A DNA stretch of 64,000 nt from Smallanthus sonchifolius (Eukaryota > Streptophyta > Magnoliopsida > Asterales > Asteraceae). Location: positions 7,819,501 through 7,883,500 of the forward strand of contig CM042042.1 in NCBI GenBank assembly GCA_023525975.1. The letters are read 5' to 3'. The position numbers and the translations under genes were made by a program. The notes beneath the pieces were generated by a model. That model did no database searches, was not told the DNA's origin, and was given only the letters and a program-made list of their open reading frames with translations. Of the stretch, positions 42,229 to 53,396 are shown piece after piece; position 1 is the stretch's first letter, and each line of letters begins with the position of its first letter.

Positions 42229-44470
42229 TATAGAATCGAGCAAGAAACTGGAGAGAAAAAAACAACAAGCAACCCTCAAGTTCAGTTGAACCCTGTTCTG
42301 CACGCGGGTTCCATTCGTCGCCGGCGTCCTATTTGGTTTGTCTTTAATTAAAATTAATTAGTTAATGTTTTCATTTTAATTTATACTTAAGCATTATTTT
42401 TATCTATAAATCCTAACAAATTTTTCTAAATCGAAACATGTTTAAAAAAAAATATTTTAAGTAAAGAATATAGTTTCTACGGTTGTAGCTTTTAAAATAT
42501 ATCGTTTTAGTACACTTGGAATATACCCTGCGAAGTGGTGAGAGGGAGAGGGTGATGATGAGTGTTGGTGTAGGTGTTAGCTTGAGATGGAGTGTGGCTA
42601 TTCTCAAGATTTGTTGTCATCGTTCAAGATGACTAATCAGTTTTTTATAAAAAATAGATGTAGGTTTATATAAATTCTAGTTAAGTTAATAAAAATTAAC
42701 GAATTTGATAGTTAAGGTTTTATAAAAACCGATTTTACTTTATATGTGAATTAACAAAATGGTTTAAATGGGTTCACTTCTATAAAGTTCAAATGATGAA
42801 ATACAAGACTTTATAAATTAAATAATCGTTACAAGTTTTTATAAAATAAAGTCTTTGAATAACATTTTCATGTGAATCCATGTCTAGTGAATAGTTTATC
42901 TCTTGCCATTTTTGTTACAATGAATTGTATCATGAGATCCCTAGTGAATAGTTTGTCTCAAGATCAATATTGCAAGATTCTCGGCCGCAAACGTTGACAC
43001 AAAGGATGAGCCACCAGTTAGGCGTCACCAGCAGGCGAACCCTCGGGATCTAGTAGTAAGCAACCGTTCATCTCCATCTATGAAGGGAAATCATACTTCA
43101 TATTGTTTGTTGAGACGGTTCCAACGCCGCTGAAATGAGCTCAATTGGAGTTCGTTTGACCCATTTATTAGCGAAAAATCATTTTTTTAGTGGAACATTC
43201 CCCTATATATGAATATGTAAACGAAATGAAAATGATTATCCTTAATGATTACCAAAAATACATTTAACCATGCTTATATTTGATTCCACACGGTTTTTTT
43301 TACTTTTCTTTCTTTAGACAACGGTTCTTAATTGGTGGACCACTTTTCAATTGAATTGTTGAAACATGAAAGTATATTCAACCATTTTATATACTTTACA
43401 TAATTAAATTATATGTTGGGTAAAAAGGGTATCCATCTTCTCAAAAAGGCACATGTGCTATAAGTCTGTGGTCATATGGCATATCAAATGACTAGTTTGG
43501 TGAATGCATACAAATATGTAAACGAAGTGCAAATGATCAACCTTAATGATTACCAAAAGATATTCAACCAAACATAAATTCCCCGTAATGGAAATGTACA
43601 CTTTACATAATAAAACTTAGTGTATACATTAGGTTTGTAAAAACTACCTTGTTATATGGGAATGTCAATATACACTTGTTAACCATGGATGCCCACTAAT
43701 TATGCTAGAAGCAGTTGTATTAGGCGTAGTAGGGTCAAACAATGATATTAATATAATTAATCAATCTATAATATTCAATAATATCTTAGATGGTAGTGCG
43801 CCACATGCCATTTTATAATGGACAAGACATAATACACACAAGGATAATGCCTTTGCAAATGAGAAATATTTTGAATAGGTTGCACTAGTAAAAAGTCTCA
43901 CATCCATAAAAGCCCAAAGAAGGTACAGTTTAAACAAATACACGAGTTTGCAGTAAAGGGCATTGAGAGAGCCTTCGGTGTCCTCCACGCTTGATGAGCA
44001 ATTTTTCGAAGTCCAACAAGAAATTGAAGCATGAAAGTAATACGCAGTATGATGTATGTATGTATTATAATGCATAATATGATGTTAATACAAAATATTT
44101 GTCATAAGTAATTGATCGGGTGATGATTATAAACATTTGTCACAATAAAAATGTGAATATTACATGAAAAGGTTCAATCACCGTGATAAGCCAAGTCATC
44201 ATCTTCAACATGATCCAATGAGATATATTTGGGACCGTAAAAACTAATTATAATTATCTATCTTAAAAATTGAATTTATGTAATATTTAATTACGTATTT
44301 ATCAAATTTATTCTCTTTCTACTTATGTAATATTCAAATTACATAACGTTCAAATTCCCTCCCTAAAAGTCCACATTTTTAAACTTAAAATTTCTCTTAA
44401 CTATATAATGAGATGTGGAGGGGTCGAATCTTGTTAGGTTGCTTTTCTAAAAAAAAGAAATTAAAATTTT
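42229..44470. other. Intergenic DNA with a diverged direct repeat
   Basis: No gene supported. A segment of about 100-200 bp containing AATATGTAAACGAA and CCTTAATGATTACCAAAA is present at about 43207 and again at about 43510, roughly 300 bp apart. 42960-43090 is less AT-rich but not recognisably coding. Confidence 0.5.
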
Positions 44471-44479
44471 TTTATGTGA

Positions 44480-44860
44480 AAATGAAAATATTGCTAAAGT
44501 AAAGTGTCATTTTTGTCTATTTGTTTTGGTCATTTTAATCACTTTCATTCAAATTTTTTTTACAGCTTTTTCATCCCTTACTTTTCAATATCTAGCAATT
44601 TTTATTCACTTAACTAACTCCGTCACTATTATAACGTTAAATCAATGGTCGATTTGAAATTCATAGGTTAAAATCTAACCAAAATTGACTCTATCTAACG
44701 TTAAAATGTAGACGGAATTAGTTAGATAGATGAAAATGACTATATTTTAAAAAATTAGAAAAAAAAACTAAAAATATATATATATTTTTTTGATAAAAAT
44801 AACTAAATCCCAGAAACTAAAATAAAAGTTTACTTATATTGCTAAAATGATATGTAGCAT
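44480..44860. mobile_element. Inverted-repeat MITE
   Basis: Diverged inverted arms: left has TTGCTAAAGTAAAG and TTAACTAACTCCGTC, right has GACGGAATTAGTTAGATAG and ATATTGCTAAAATGA. A MITE, family not determined. Confidence 0.45.
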
Positions 44861-45085
44861 CCAAGTCTTACATACCAAGTAATTGATAAATATATATATA
44901 TATTTTTAAACAGCTACAAAATAGCTCAAATTGCATACTTGTTCCCTTTAGATTTCCTCAATTCTCTCGATCCCTTCCAACCCACCACTCTTCAAATTTC
45001 ATACAACCAAATAAAGCCCTATTTCCCCTCTCTCTCTATATATCTATATCCATTCCAATATCGCTTCAACCAATTGGTATTTCCC

Positions 45086-45090
45086 TTCTG

Positions 45091-45133
<43 letters not shown>

Positions 45134-45134
45134 C
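45086..45134 (+). repeat. (TC)n-(TA)n tract in the PDS5 leader
   Basis: A pure CT run followed by TA repeats about 270 bp upstream of the PDS5 start codon; pyrimidine-rich leaders are common in plant genes. Confidence 0.75.
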
Positions 45135-45399
45135 TCTTCCAGATGCGTTTTTAGGTTTTCTCTCTCTACACTATCAAACACTGTTAATTGTAACCTAGTG
45201 TTAGATTTCTTCGGTTTTGTTACAAGATTTTTGAAATTTAGAGCCTTCCGTTGTATATTCGCTGCGAGATTTCCTTTCGTTTTGTGTTGTGTTGTTTCAC
45301 GGTAATTTTTGTTAGGGTTTCGAGTGGTGCGAGGAGACTGAGGTCGAATTGACTGATTTTGTGGTTTGAAAAGATCGACAAGAGTTAGGGTTATTGAAG

Positions 45400-48300
45400 A
45401 TGGCGTCTACAGACGTCGAATTAGAAAGACAGCTGAAGGAAGCAGGGAAACGGCTATCGCATCCACCGGATTCCGTCGATGAACTCCTCCCTGTTCTTGA
45501 TGTAAGGACTCAATTTGAGTTTTTGTTGTTTCGTTCAGAAAAATACTCCAGTTGTTCCCTTAAAATATTGTAATTCGCATTTCCAAATCTGAGTTTTGAT
45601 ATCAGGTTTAATCTACAAGTAAAACAGGTCTTGATAGTTTATGAATTTAGAAACAGTTGACACTAGAAATTAGTCTGTTGAATCTTGAATTTCTTTATAG
45701 TTTTGCCTGATTTACAATTTTCTGTTATGAATTGCAGTTGACACTAGAAATTAGTCTGTTGAATCTTGAGCCTATTTTACAATTTTCTGTTATGAATTGC
45801 TTGGGGTTATGGCCTATGGGTACCAATTTTGACTAGTTACAGAGTTACAGGGTTTCAGTAAGCAGAGAGTGCCATATAGACCATAGAGTTTTGCCTGTAG
45901 GATTATCAAATTGGAAAATAATTTGTTTAAATTATCAATTTGCACCTGTTTTAAGGCATCTGTGATTCATTCGGACCGCAATGTTTACTTTAATGTGAGT
46001 GCAGGAGGGAAAGAATGTATTGTGGCTGTATAGCTAATGCTCAACTGCTAGGAATTTGTTTAAGTAAAGTGATTACTAATTGACTGTAGACGGAGTTTGA
46101 CGTATTTCTGAATGAATATCTGATATTTGCATCTGGTTTGTCTGATTGTTCCTATTTGTATGTGTTCCTCAGCAAGTAGAGAAACTTCTATCGAAGGTTG
46201 ACCAGTCCCCGAAAAAGTCAATGCTTGATGCACTTAAACCATCAATGAAGGCGTTGATACAAGACAGTCTTTCAAAAAATTCAGATGTCGATGTGAAAGT
46301 TGCAGTTGCTTCCTGCATAAGTGAAATAACCAGAATTACAGCCCCTGATGCACCCTATGATGATAACCGAATGAGGGTACACCATAACACGATACACACC
46401 ACTTGATAGATTTCCATACATCTCACACACACATGTATTTTTAACCTTTTTTGCAATGTACAGGATGTCTTTCAGTTAATCGTTTCTTCCTTTGAGGGTT
46501 TAGCTGACCAGTCCAGCCGATCCTATATCAAAAGAGCTTCAATTCTTGAGACTGTTTCCAAAGTCAGATCATGTGTCATCATGCTTGATCTTGAATGTGA
46601 TGCACTAATTGTGGAAATGTTTGAGCATTTTCTAAAATCAGTAAGGTGTGATATGGTTATAGTTCTTAAGAGTGCTATGTGTTTGATTAAAGTTATGCTT
46701 CATATTTCATAACAATATGTATTCAAATTTTCAGAGACTATCATCATGACTCCATATTTTCATCGATGGAAAGTATAATGGTGTTGGTTTTGGAAGAAAG
46801 TGAAGAAATTCCAGTTGAGATGCTCAAACCACTACTCGCTAGCGTTAAAAAAGATCACGCGGTACCGGGTTTATGACATATTATCAATTAAATTAAAATT
46901 TTTGTTCTTGTTTCCCATAAATTCTTTTGACCAAATCATTTGTTTTTTTATAGGGAGTCCTGCCAATAGCTCGAAAATTAGGTGAAGGAGTATTTATGAA
47001 ATCTGCAGATAAGCTAAAGCCTTACCTTATGCCGGCTCTTAAATCTCTTGGTGAATCTTTAGATATGTACACTAAAGTTGTGACTGCAGTTTGTGAAGGC
47101 ACAACTGCTACTTTTGAAAATGATGATGAAAATACTTCTGGGCTACAACCAGTATGATTTCTATATTTTCTAACACATTGTTGTTATCTTTTTATTTATT
47201 TATGTGCGTATATTTAATTGATTGTTTTTGTTTCTTTTATCCCACTCTATTCAGGCCATTGAGAGCAAATTGGAGAAGGGATCTGTGGATGAGACACATC
47301 AGGCATGCTATCCATCAATCCCTTTTTTTGTATTTTCATTTTAATATACATTTTTGTTTCCACACTATTTACCATGAATGGATATATTCAATAGCTCCAC
47401 TTGTTAACTTTTCAAATGTTACAGGCTGATGAGAGTAAGCTTACAACAGCATCATCAGATCACTCAGACCAAGTATGTTATCTAACATTTTAAACAATTA
47501 TTATAATATTCTGCTATTGGCAAGTTGAAAAATAATCGTTATATAGGTGGTAAGAGAAGAAGCCTGCCCTGAAGAAGAGGTAGATCCTACTGTGGATAGT
47601 TCTCCAAAATCTGTTATGAGCAACGGAGTAAACGAGGCTGGTAATGAAGAAGTTTCAGTTGATCAGGAGTCAAAGAAACCAGAGGAAGACATAAGTGAAC
47701 AACCTCTTAATAAGGAAGACACTGATGATTCAGATACTGACAAGTTGGCAAGAGCAAAATCACAAACAGAACAGACTTCCAAAAAAGGAGGAAAGAAAGC
47801 TGATACCATCATAAATTCAGCAGTGCCTTCTGATTCTTCTCATGTTGAAGGTGAAAAGGAAAATGAAAAAGATAATGATGTTAAAGAGTCAGAAAATGAA
47901 AAGGATAATGATGTTAAAGAGTCAGAAATTGAAAAAGATAACGATGTTAAAGAATCTGAAAATGAAGCAGTTATTGCATCTGAAACTGAAAAAGATAGTA
48001 ATATTCAAGTTTCTTCACCAAAAGCAATTGAAAGTAAGCCTGCGGCAACTGCAAATGTGTCTTCTCCATCTCAAAGCAACAGCCTTCCAGATGAGAGGCC
48101 TGTTCGGTCTAAAAAGAAACAGGTCCCACAAGAAGACGAAACTGCTTCCCCGTCCAATGGCGGGCTACCTCCTGATGAGACCCTTGTAAAGAACGTGGGC
48201 CGGACCAAAAACAAGGGTTTGACCCGAGAGGATCAACCTGAAGAACAAAAGGAAGCAGGAAAGAAAACAGTTATTGCAAAAGAGATTACTGTAAACGAGT

Positions 48301-50718
48301 CCGAAGATGGTGAAGCTACCAGTGATTCGGATGCAAAACCTCTGCAAAAGTCAGAGTCGAAGTCGAAGACGAAGACGAAGTCAACAAAACAATCAGGTAA
48401 GAAGTCAAAGCAGTCCGGTAAGAAAATGGATGTTGGGGAATCAGATGCAAAGAAGTCCAAACAGACTGGTAAGAAAGTGGATGTTAAAGGGGAAGACAGT
48501 GACTCAGATGCTAAACCACTGAAAAAGTCTGTTAAGAAAGGGGAGAAAAGCAAGATTACTGTTGAGGAAGAGGAGGACAGTGATTCAGAGAACAAACCAC
48601 TTAAACTGTCTGCTAAAAAGAAGAAAGATACTGGAAAAAAACGCGGTAGTGGTAAAAATGTTACAGAAAAAGATCAAGCTAAATCACTGTCAGGAGATGA
48701 TGTAAGTAATTCAAAAGCTTTTCGTTTTCTTTTTGAAAATAATCTAAACATATTTCTATTTTTTTTGGATTGTGAAGGAGATGGACTCTTCTCCAAAATC
48801 TGTCACAAAATCAGCTAAAGGAGAGGGAAATTCAAAAGAAACCCCTGTGACTAGCGCAAAACGAAAGCGTACCACTGTCAAAGATAGTGTAAATATTATT
48901 AAATTTTTACCTAAAATACTGTTTGCATCAACTTTTAACTGTCGGGGTATGAAATTTTCTCAGGTATTTGATACTATAAAATACGATGAAAGCCTGGTTG
49001 GTACAAAAGTCAAAGTTTGGTGGCCTGAAGATAAAATGTAAGTGCCCTGAAGATACAATTTACAATTTAGCTTCTTAGTACAATTTCATTTCAAGATTTA
49101 ATCATTGATTAGAAATTTATGATTTATGTGTAGATGAACATACAGATTACCGACATTTATGCTATGTTGTTTGCAGGTATTATGAAGGTGTTGTTGAAGA
49201 ATTTTATCCTGCTAAAAAGAAGCATAAGGTCATGACATTGCTTGTTATATTTCAAACCATCTTTTGTTGCCTTTTATTTTTTTAACATGTTTTAGAGTTA
49301 TACAGGTCTCTTATTTGGATGGAGATAAAGAGACGTTGAATCTGAAAACACAAAGATGGGAAATTTTGCAACAGTTTTCTGTTCGTGATGATAAGGTTAG
49401 AACATGCTGATTAGTGTGTAATGCGGTCACTTTTAACGTTTTTTCTTGGTTTGTGCTGATGTGGTTCAGTTGACAGGAGCAAACCAGCGAGGCTGAAAGT
49501 GAAGAGGCTTCCCCTGGAATGTATGTGTTACTTTTTTTTATAAATTTGCTTGAGTCTGATCTTATTGCACATATGTTCATACAAGTATGAGTCAACTATA
49601 TCAAGAGGCAGAGAAGGGAAGATCATGTTTTAGAAATTTAATAGTATACCCGTGTGATATACATAACATGTTTATATATATTGTGAGAGAAATATAATTT
49701 GGATTATTAAATTCATTTCACCTACATGAACTTTGAAATCTGATTGCGATATTGAATAATCAGAATCAGAAAACTAGATACGATATAATGTGTTACAGGG
49801 GATTGTATTTTAAAGTTGCTTCTTCTGAAATTGAAAAAATGAGAATTGAGATAATCAGTTATTTGAGTGCTTAGCAAATTTTAATCATCTAGCAACTAAT
49901 TGATAGATAAAAAGCCCAAAAAGGATTTTCTTGTTTATTGCTCAAATGTTTAACTTATCTTTTTTGTCTATTAACTGATAGATGATCATTAGAATACAAC
50001 TATTTTTTTGCCGTCTATAACTCAATTTTTTTTTTACCTAAATCCTAATGGTATTATCAACAATGTTAAAGGGGTTGGAAAGATTTTAACTTGGGCTAAA
50101 AATGAGAGGTATACGTGTATAATAACAAGTAATTTTAGTTTTTGCTGTAAATAATCATTTTTGTTGCATTGCTGTGAAATATGTTTATGCTCTTATAAAT
50201 GGCTGTTATGCTCCAGGCACAAGAAGAAAAAATCAAAAACAGATCCTGCACCATCTGGGTCACAAGAAAAAGTCAAAGGTTCAGCCAAGAGGTGTGTTTC
50301 CCTCTCTTCATCTCAATAATCATCATATATGTATAAACTGCATTAGTAAATTTAAATAATATAAATAAATGAAAAAAACAGAGGTGGTGGGGCCTCTTCT
50401 TCTGGCAAGTCCAAAAAGGAAAACACAGGTGCAAAATCCACTCAGAAAACTAGTGGCAAGTCTAGTGATGCAGCTGCCACCTCCAAAGAATCTGGAAAGT
50501 CGAAGGAAGATGAAGAGACACCAAAAGCCAGTGCCAAGGCCAAGACGGTCAACAAGTCAAAGGGTAAAACCCCTCCAAGTGGTAGCAAATTCAATACCAA
50601 CGGTCCCACCATGGCGAAATCTGGTTCGTCTAATGTGAAAGAATCTGATGATATGAAAACTCCAGAAAGCGGAAAGGGGGGGTCAAAGAGCGGAAAGAAA
50701 CGAAAGAAGAGGAGCTAG
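45400..50718 (+). CDS. PDS5C: PDS5-type sister chromatid cohesion cofactor (short plant form), 15 exons
   Basis: Exons by splice consensus and frame: 45400-45501, 46173-46376, 46464-46645, 46735-46861, 46954-47151, 47255-47302, 47425-47472, 47547-48701, 48778-48888, 48964-49037, 49177-49228, 49306-49395, 49477-49520, 50217-50291, 50382-50718; 2847 nt, 948 residues. Exons 1-5 encode the conserved PDS5 N-terminus (LKEAGKRLSHPPDSVDELL, DVKVAVASCISEITRITAPD, HEAT-like helices, VLVLEESEEIP). Then comes a Lys/Glu/Ser-rich linker of about 400 residues with an 11-residue tandem repeat (ENEKDNDVKES, three times, 47859-47957). Next is a Tudor-like domain (LVGTKVKVWWPEDKMYYEGV, VSYLDGDKETLNL) and a basic tail ending KKRKKRS. 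Size and domain order fit the short Arabidopsis PDS5C-E type, not the long A/B type. It acts in the nucleus with cohesin; the Tudor part is expected to read histone methylation. Exon 6's end uses GC or an alternative GT. The symbol is by resemblance. Confidence 0.9.
45655..45800. repeat. Local direct duplication in PDS5 intron 1
   Basis: GTTGACACTAGAAATTAGTC and the following sequence through TTTCTGTTATGAATTGC occur twice in tandem (about 45655 and 45737); the first unit has about 20 extra bases in the middle. Confidence 0.8.
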
Positions 50719-51108
50719 ATAGATGGTTAAAAGGGTATTAAGGTCTTTTGCTCTGGGGTTGTCAGATATAAGCAGTTGTTGACAGTAGTGTTTAGGGCTA
50801 AAAGTTAGTGATTTTCTTGCTATTGTTTGGTAGAAGTATTGGCTATTGGTAGTAGGGGTAAGATATTGTTATAATTATGATTATGAGTATGATTAGTAGT
50901 TTAGGTTTTGTTATAAAATGTAGTAGATTTTTCCCTGTTAAGAATTGGCACTATTTGTCAGTGACATTTGTTCTACTGTTTAGGTTTTGGATTTTAAAAA
51001 ATTTAGCTGTTCTTGCAAATTGTGGGTGAATTATCTAATGATAGAACTTGTTGAAACTAATCATCTGTGCTTGGTTAAATACAGGAGGGGTATTCACGTA
51101 TATGTATA
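50719..51108 (+). other. PDS5 3' flank
   Basis: T-rich, A/G-containing 3' UTR-like sequence; no single clear poly(A) signal can be singled out. No gene. Confidence 0.4.
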
Positions 51109-51116
51109 TCTAGACT

Positions 51117-51458
51117 CAGTGTTGTAAAAATCGCAAGGCGCTAGTCGGGCGGTGGGGTAGGGCCTAGGCCTAGGTGGGATTAATCGGGGCCTAGGCGGGA
51201 TTAATCGGATTATAATTTTTATATGTAATTTTCAGTTTTTTATATATATACACACATTTTTATATGTAATTTTTATAAAAATGTTCATTTTTAAACCACA
51301 CCAAAGGTTTTCGCCTGAATTTGGCCGGAAAGTTCAGGTTTTCGCCGAAAATTTCAGGTTTTCGTCGGAATGTTTGCCGGAATGTTCACCGGAATCTGGC
51401 CGCCTAGGCCCAAAATTCCTCCTTAGCCCACCGCCTAGGCACGATTTTTACAACACTG
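51117..51458. mobile_element. Non-autonomous hAT element (family C)
   Basis: 342 bp, starting CAGTGTTGTAAAAATCGCAA and ending GCACGATTTTTACAACACTG, with a perfect 8-bp duplication TCTAGACT (51109-51116, 51459-51466). It contains GGCCTAGGCGGGATTAATCG repeats. A fragment of the family lies at 26208-26286. Confidence 0.9.
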
Positions 51459-51540
51459 TCTAGACTTATGTGTAGGGATAGTAATTCTTGATACAACTTG
51501 AAACACGATATTTTAAAGCTTAGAAAAACATTGCAAGTGT

Positions 51541-51734
51541 TAGAGGTGCACAAATCGGTTTTTTAAGCAGAACCGGTTTAAAATCAGACCGAAACCAGTT
51601 TGGTAAAGAAAAGTTAAAACCGGTTTGATAGGGTGAGTTGACCGGTTTAAAATCAGTTTGAAATCAATTTTTGAGGGGGTTTGTTGGTTCGGTTTGGGTT
51701 AAACCGGTTTCACTCGAACCGGTTTCAATTAAAG
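51541..51734. mobile_element. hAT-like terminal fragment
   Basis: Begins TAGAGGTGCACAAATCGG, a hAT-type end, followed by many AACCGGTTT repeats, then stops abruptly at Tekay pol sequence. No partner end or target duplication. Confidence 0.5.
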
Positions 51735-53396
51735 ATCTCGAGAATTACCTCTACGGGGTTAAGTGTACCATTTACTCCGATCATAAGAGTCTGAAGTACT
51801 TCGAACGGAAGGAATTGAATATGAGACATTGGCGGTGGTTGGAACTTCTAAAGGACTATGACTATAAAATCTTGTACCACCCGGGGAAGGCGAACATGGT
51901 AGCCGAAGCCCTAAGCCGAAAGGAGACACCAACTTCTATTAGGGTGAAGGCATATCAATTAGTAGTGACACCAAATCTAATGACAGAAATAGAACGTGCC
52001 CAGGCTGAAGCTCTTAAAAAAGAAAATATTAAACTAGAAAGAATAGCCGGTCAGCAACAGAAGTTGGAAATAAACACACTGGGTGTGAAGACTCAGCACG
52101 GTCGTATTTAGGTGCCAAAGGTTGGTGGAGCCAAAGTACCTGACGAGGTCCATAAGTCTTGTTATACTATCCACCCGGGTACTACTAAAATGTACCTTAA
52201 CTTGAAGAAAGGGTACTGGTGGCTGAATATGAAGAATGATGTGACGGAGTATGTGGGTAAGTGTCTGACTTGCTCACAGGTCAAAGCTGAACACCAGAAA
52301 CCATACGACAAGATCCAACCTCTAGAGATACCTGAGTGGAAATTGGAACGAACCACCATGGAGTTCATCGCCAAGCTACCTCGCACAACTAAAGGTTATG
52401 ATACCATTTGGGTGATAGTATACCGTCTGACAAAGAACACACACTTCCTACTTATTCGTGAGACCTTCTCATCAGAACGGCTAACCGAAGAGTGTATCAA
52501 GGAAACCGTGGCAAGACATGGGGTGCCATTATCAATTGTATCCGACCGGGACACGTGATTCACATCAAGGTTCTTGAAAAGGTTCCATGAGGCAATGTGC
52601 ACAAGGTTAAACATTAACACAACGTACCACCCAAAGACGGATGGTCAGTCCGAAAGGAGTAGGACCATTTAGACGTTGGAGGATATGCTTCGTGCTTGCA
52701 TCATTGATTTCGGTGGCAGTTGGGACAGCCACCTACATCTGGATGAATTCTCCTACAACAACAGTTATCAAGCTACGATAGACATGTTGCCTTTTGAAAT
52801 GTTGTATGGTAAAGGATGCATAACTCATGTCTGCTTGGGGGAAATAGGTCAAAAGAAATTGGGAAGTTTAGAAGTGGACAAGGAAACGTCTGAGAAATTT
52901 GACCAAATAAAAGCCCATATGAAAGCCGCACAGGACCGACAGAAATCTTAACGTTGAAAGTATCCCCTGGAAAGGGATCATCAGGTTCAGAAAGAGGGGA
53001 AAGTTGAGTCTGAGATTTGTTGGACCGTTCAGAATTGTGGCGCCGGTCGGGGAAGTTTCATATTGACCGGAACTGCCCGATGTGTTGAGTGGAATCCATC
53101 ATACTTTCCACGTGTCACACTTGTAGAAGTGTTTGGCTGAAAAATCAGCACACGTACCACTCGACGACATCGAGGTAGATAACTGATTAAATTACATTGA
53201 AGAGCCCGTGGCCATCTTGGACATGAAAGAGGGATGCATGTGAAACAAGGTGGTTCAATTAGTTAAAGTTCAATGGTAGCACCGAAAGGGATCGGAAGCC
53301 ACGTGGGAAACCGAGACCGAATTAAGGAGTCGTATCCTCACCTGTTTGACTTATGACATGTTTCGAGGACGAAACCTTTTATAAGAGGGGTAGACT
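51735..53396 (+). pseudogene. 5'-truncated Tekay-type gypsy pol (RNase H, integrase, chromodomain)
   Basis: Translation gives RNase H (IYSDHKSLKYFERKELNMRH, YHPGKANMVAEALSRK), a stop at 52109-52111, then the integrase zinc finger (HPGTTKMYLNLKKGYWWLNM, CLTCSQVKAEHQ) and core (RTTMEFIAKLPRT). After further stops and shifts comes LHLDEFSYNNSYQATIDMLP, then a decayed chromodomain (KGSEATWETETELRSR) just before the purine tract and 3' LTR. Gag, protease and RT are missing. Several stops and shifts make it dead. It is a chromovirus of Tekay/Del type by the chromodomain and LTR start. Confidence 0.88.

Noticed and set aside
48233..48595. Antisense Ser/Phe-rich ORF
   Set aside because: Shadow of the Lys/Ser/Asp-rich linker of PDS5 on the other strand.
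49640..49670. Helitron 3' end in a PDS5 intron
   Set aside because: TACCCGTGTGATATACATAA is suggestive, but the hairpin is incomplete and there is no CTRR end; not enough to call.
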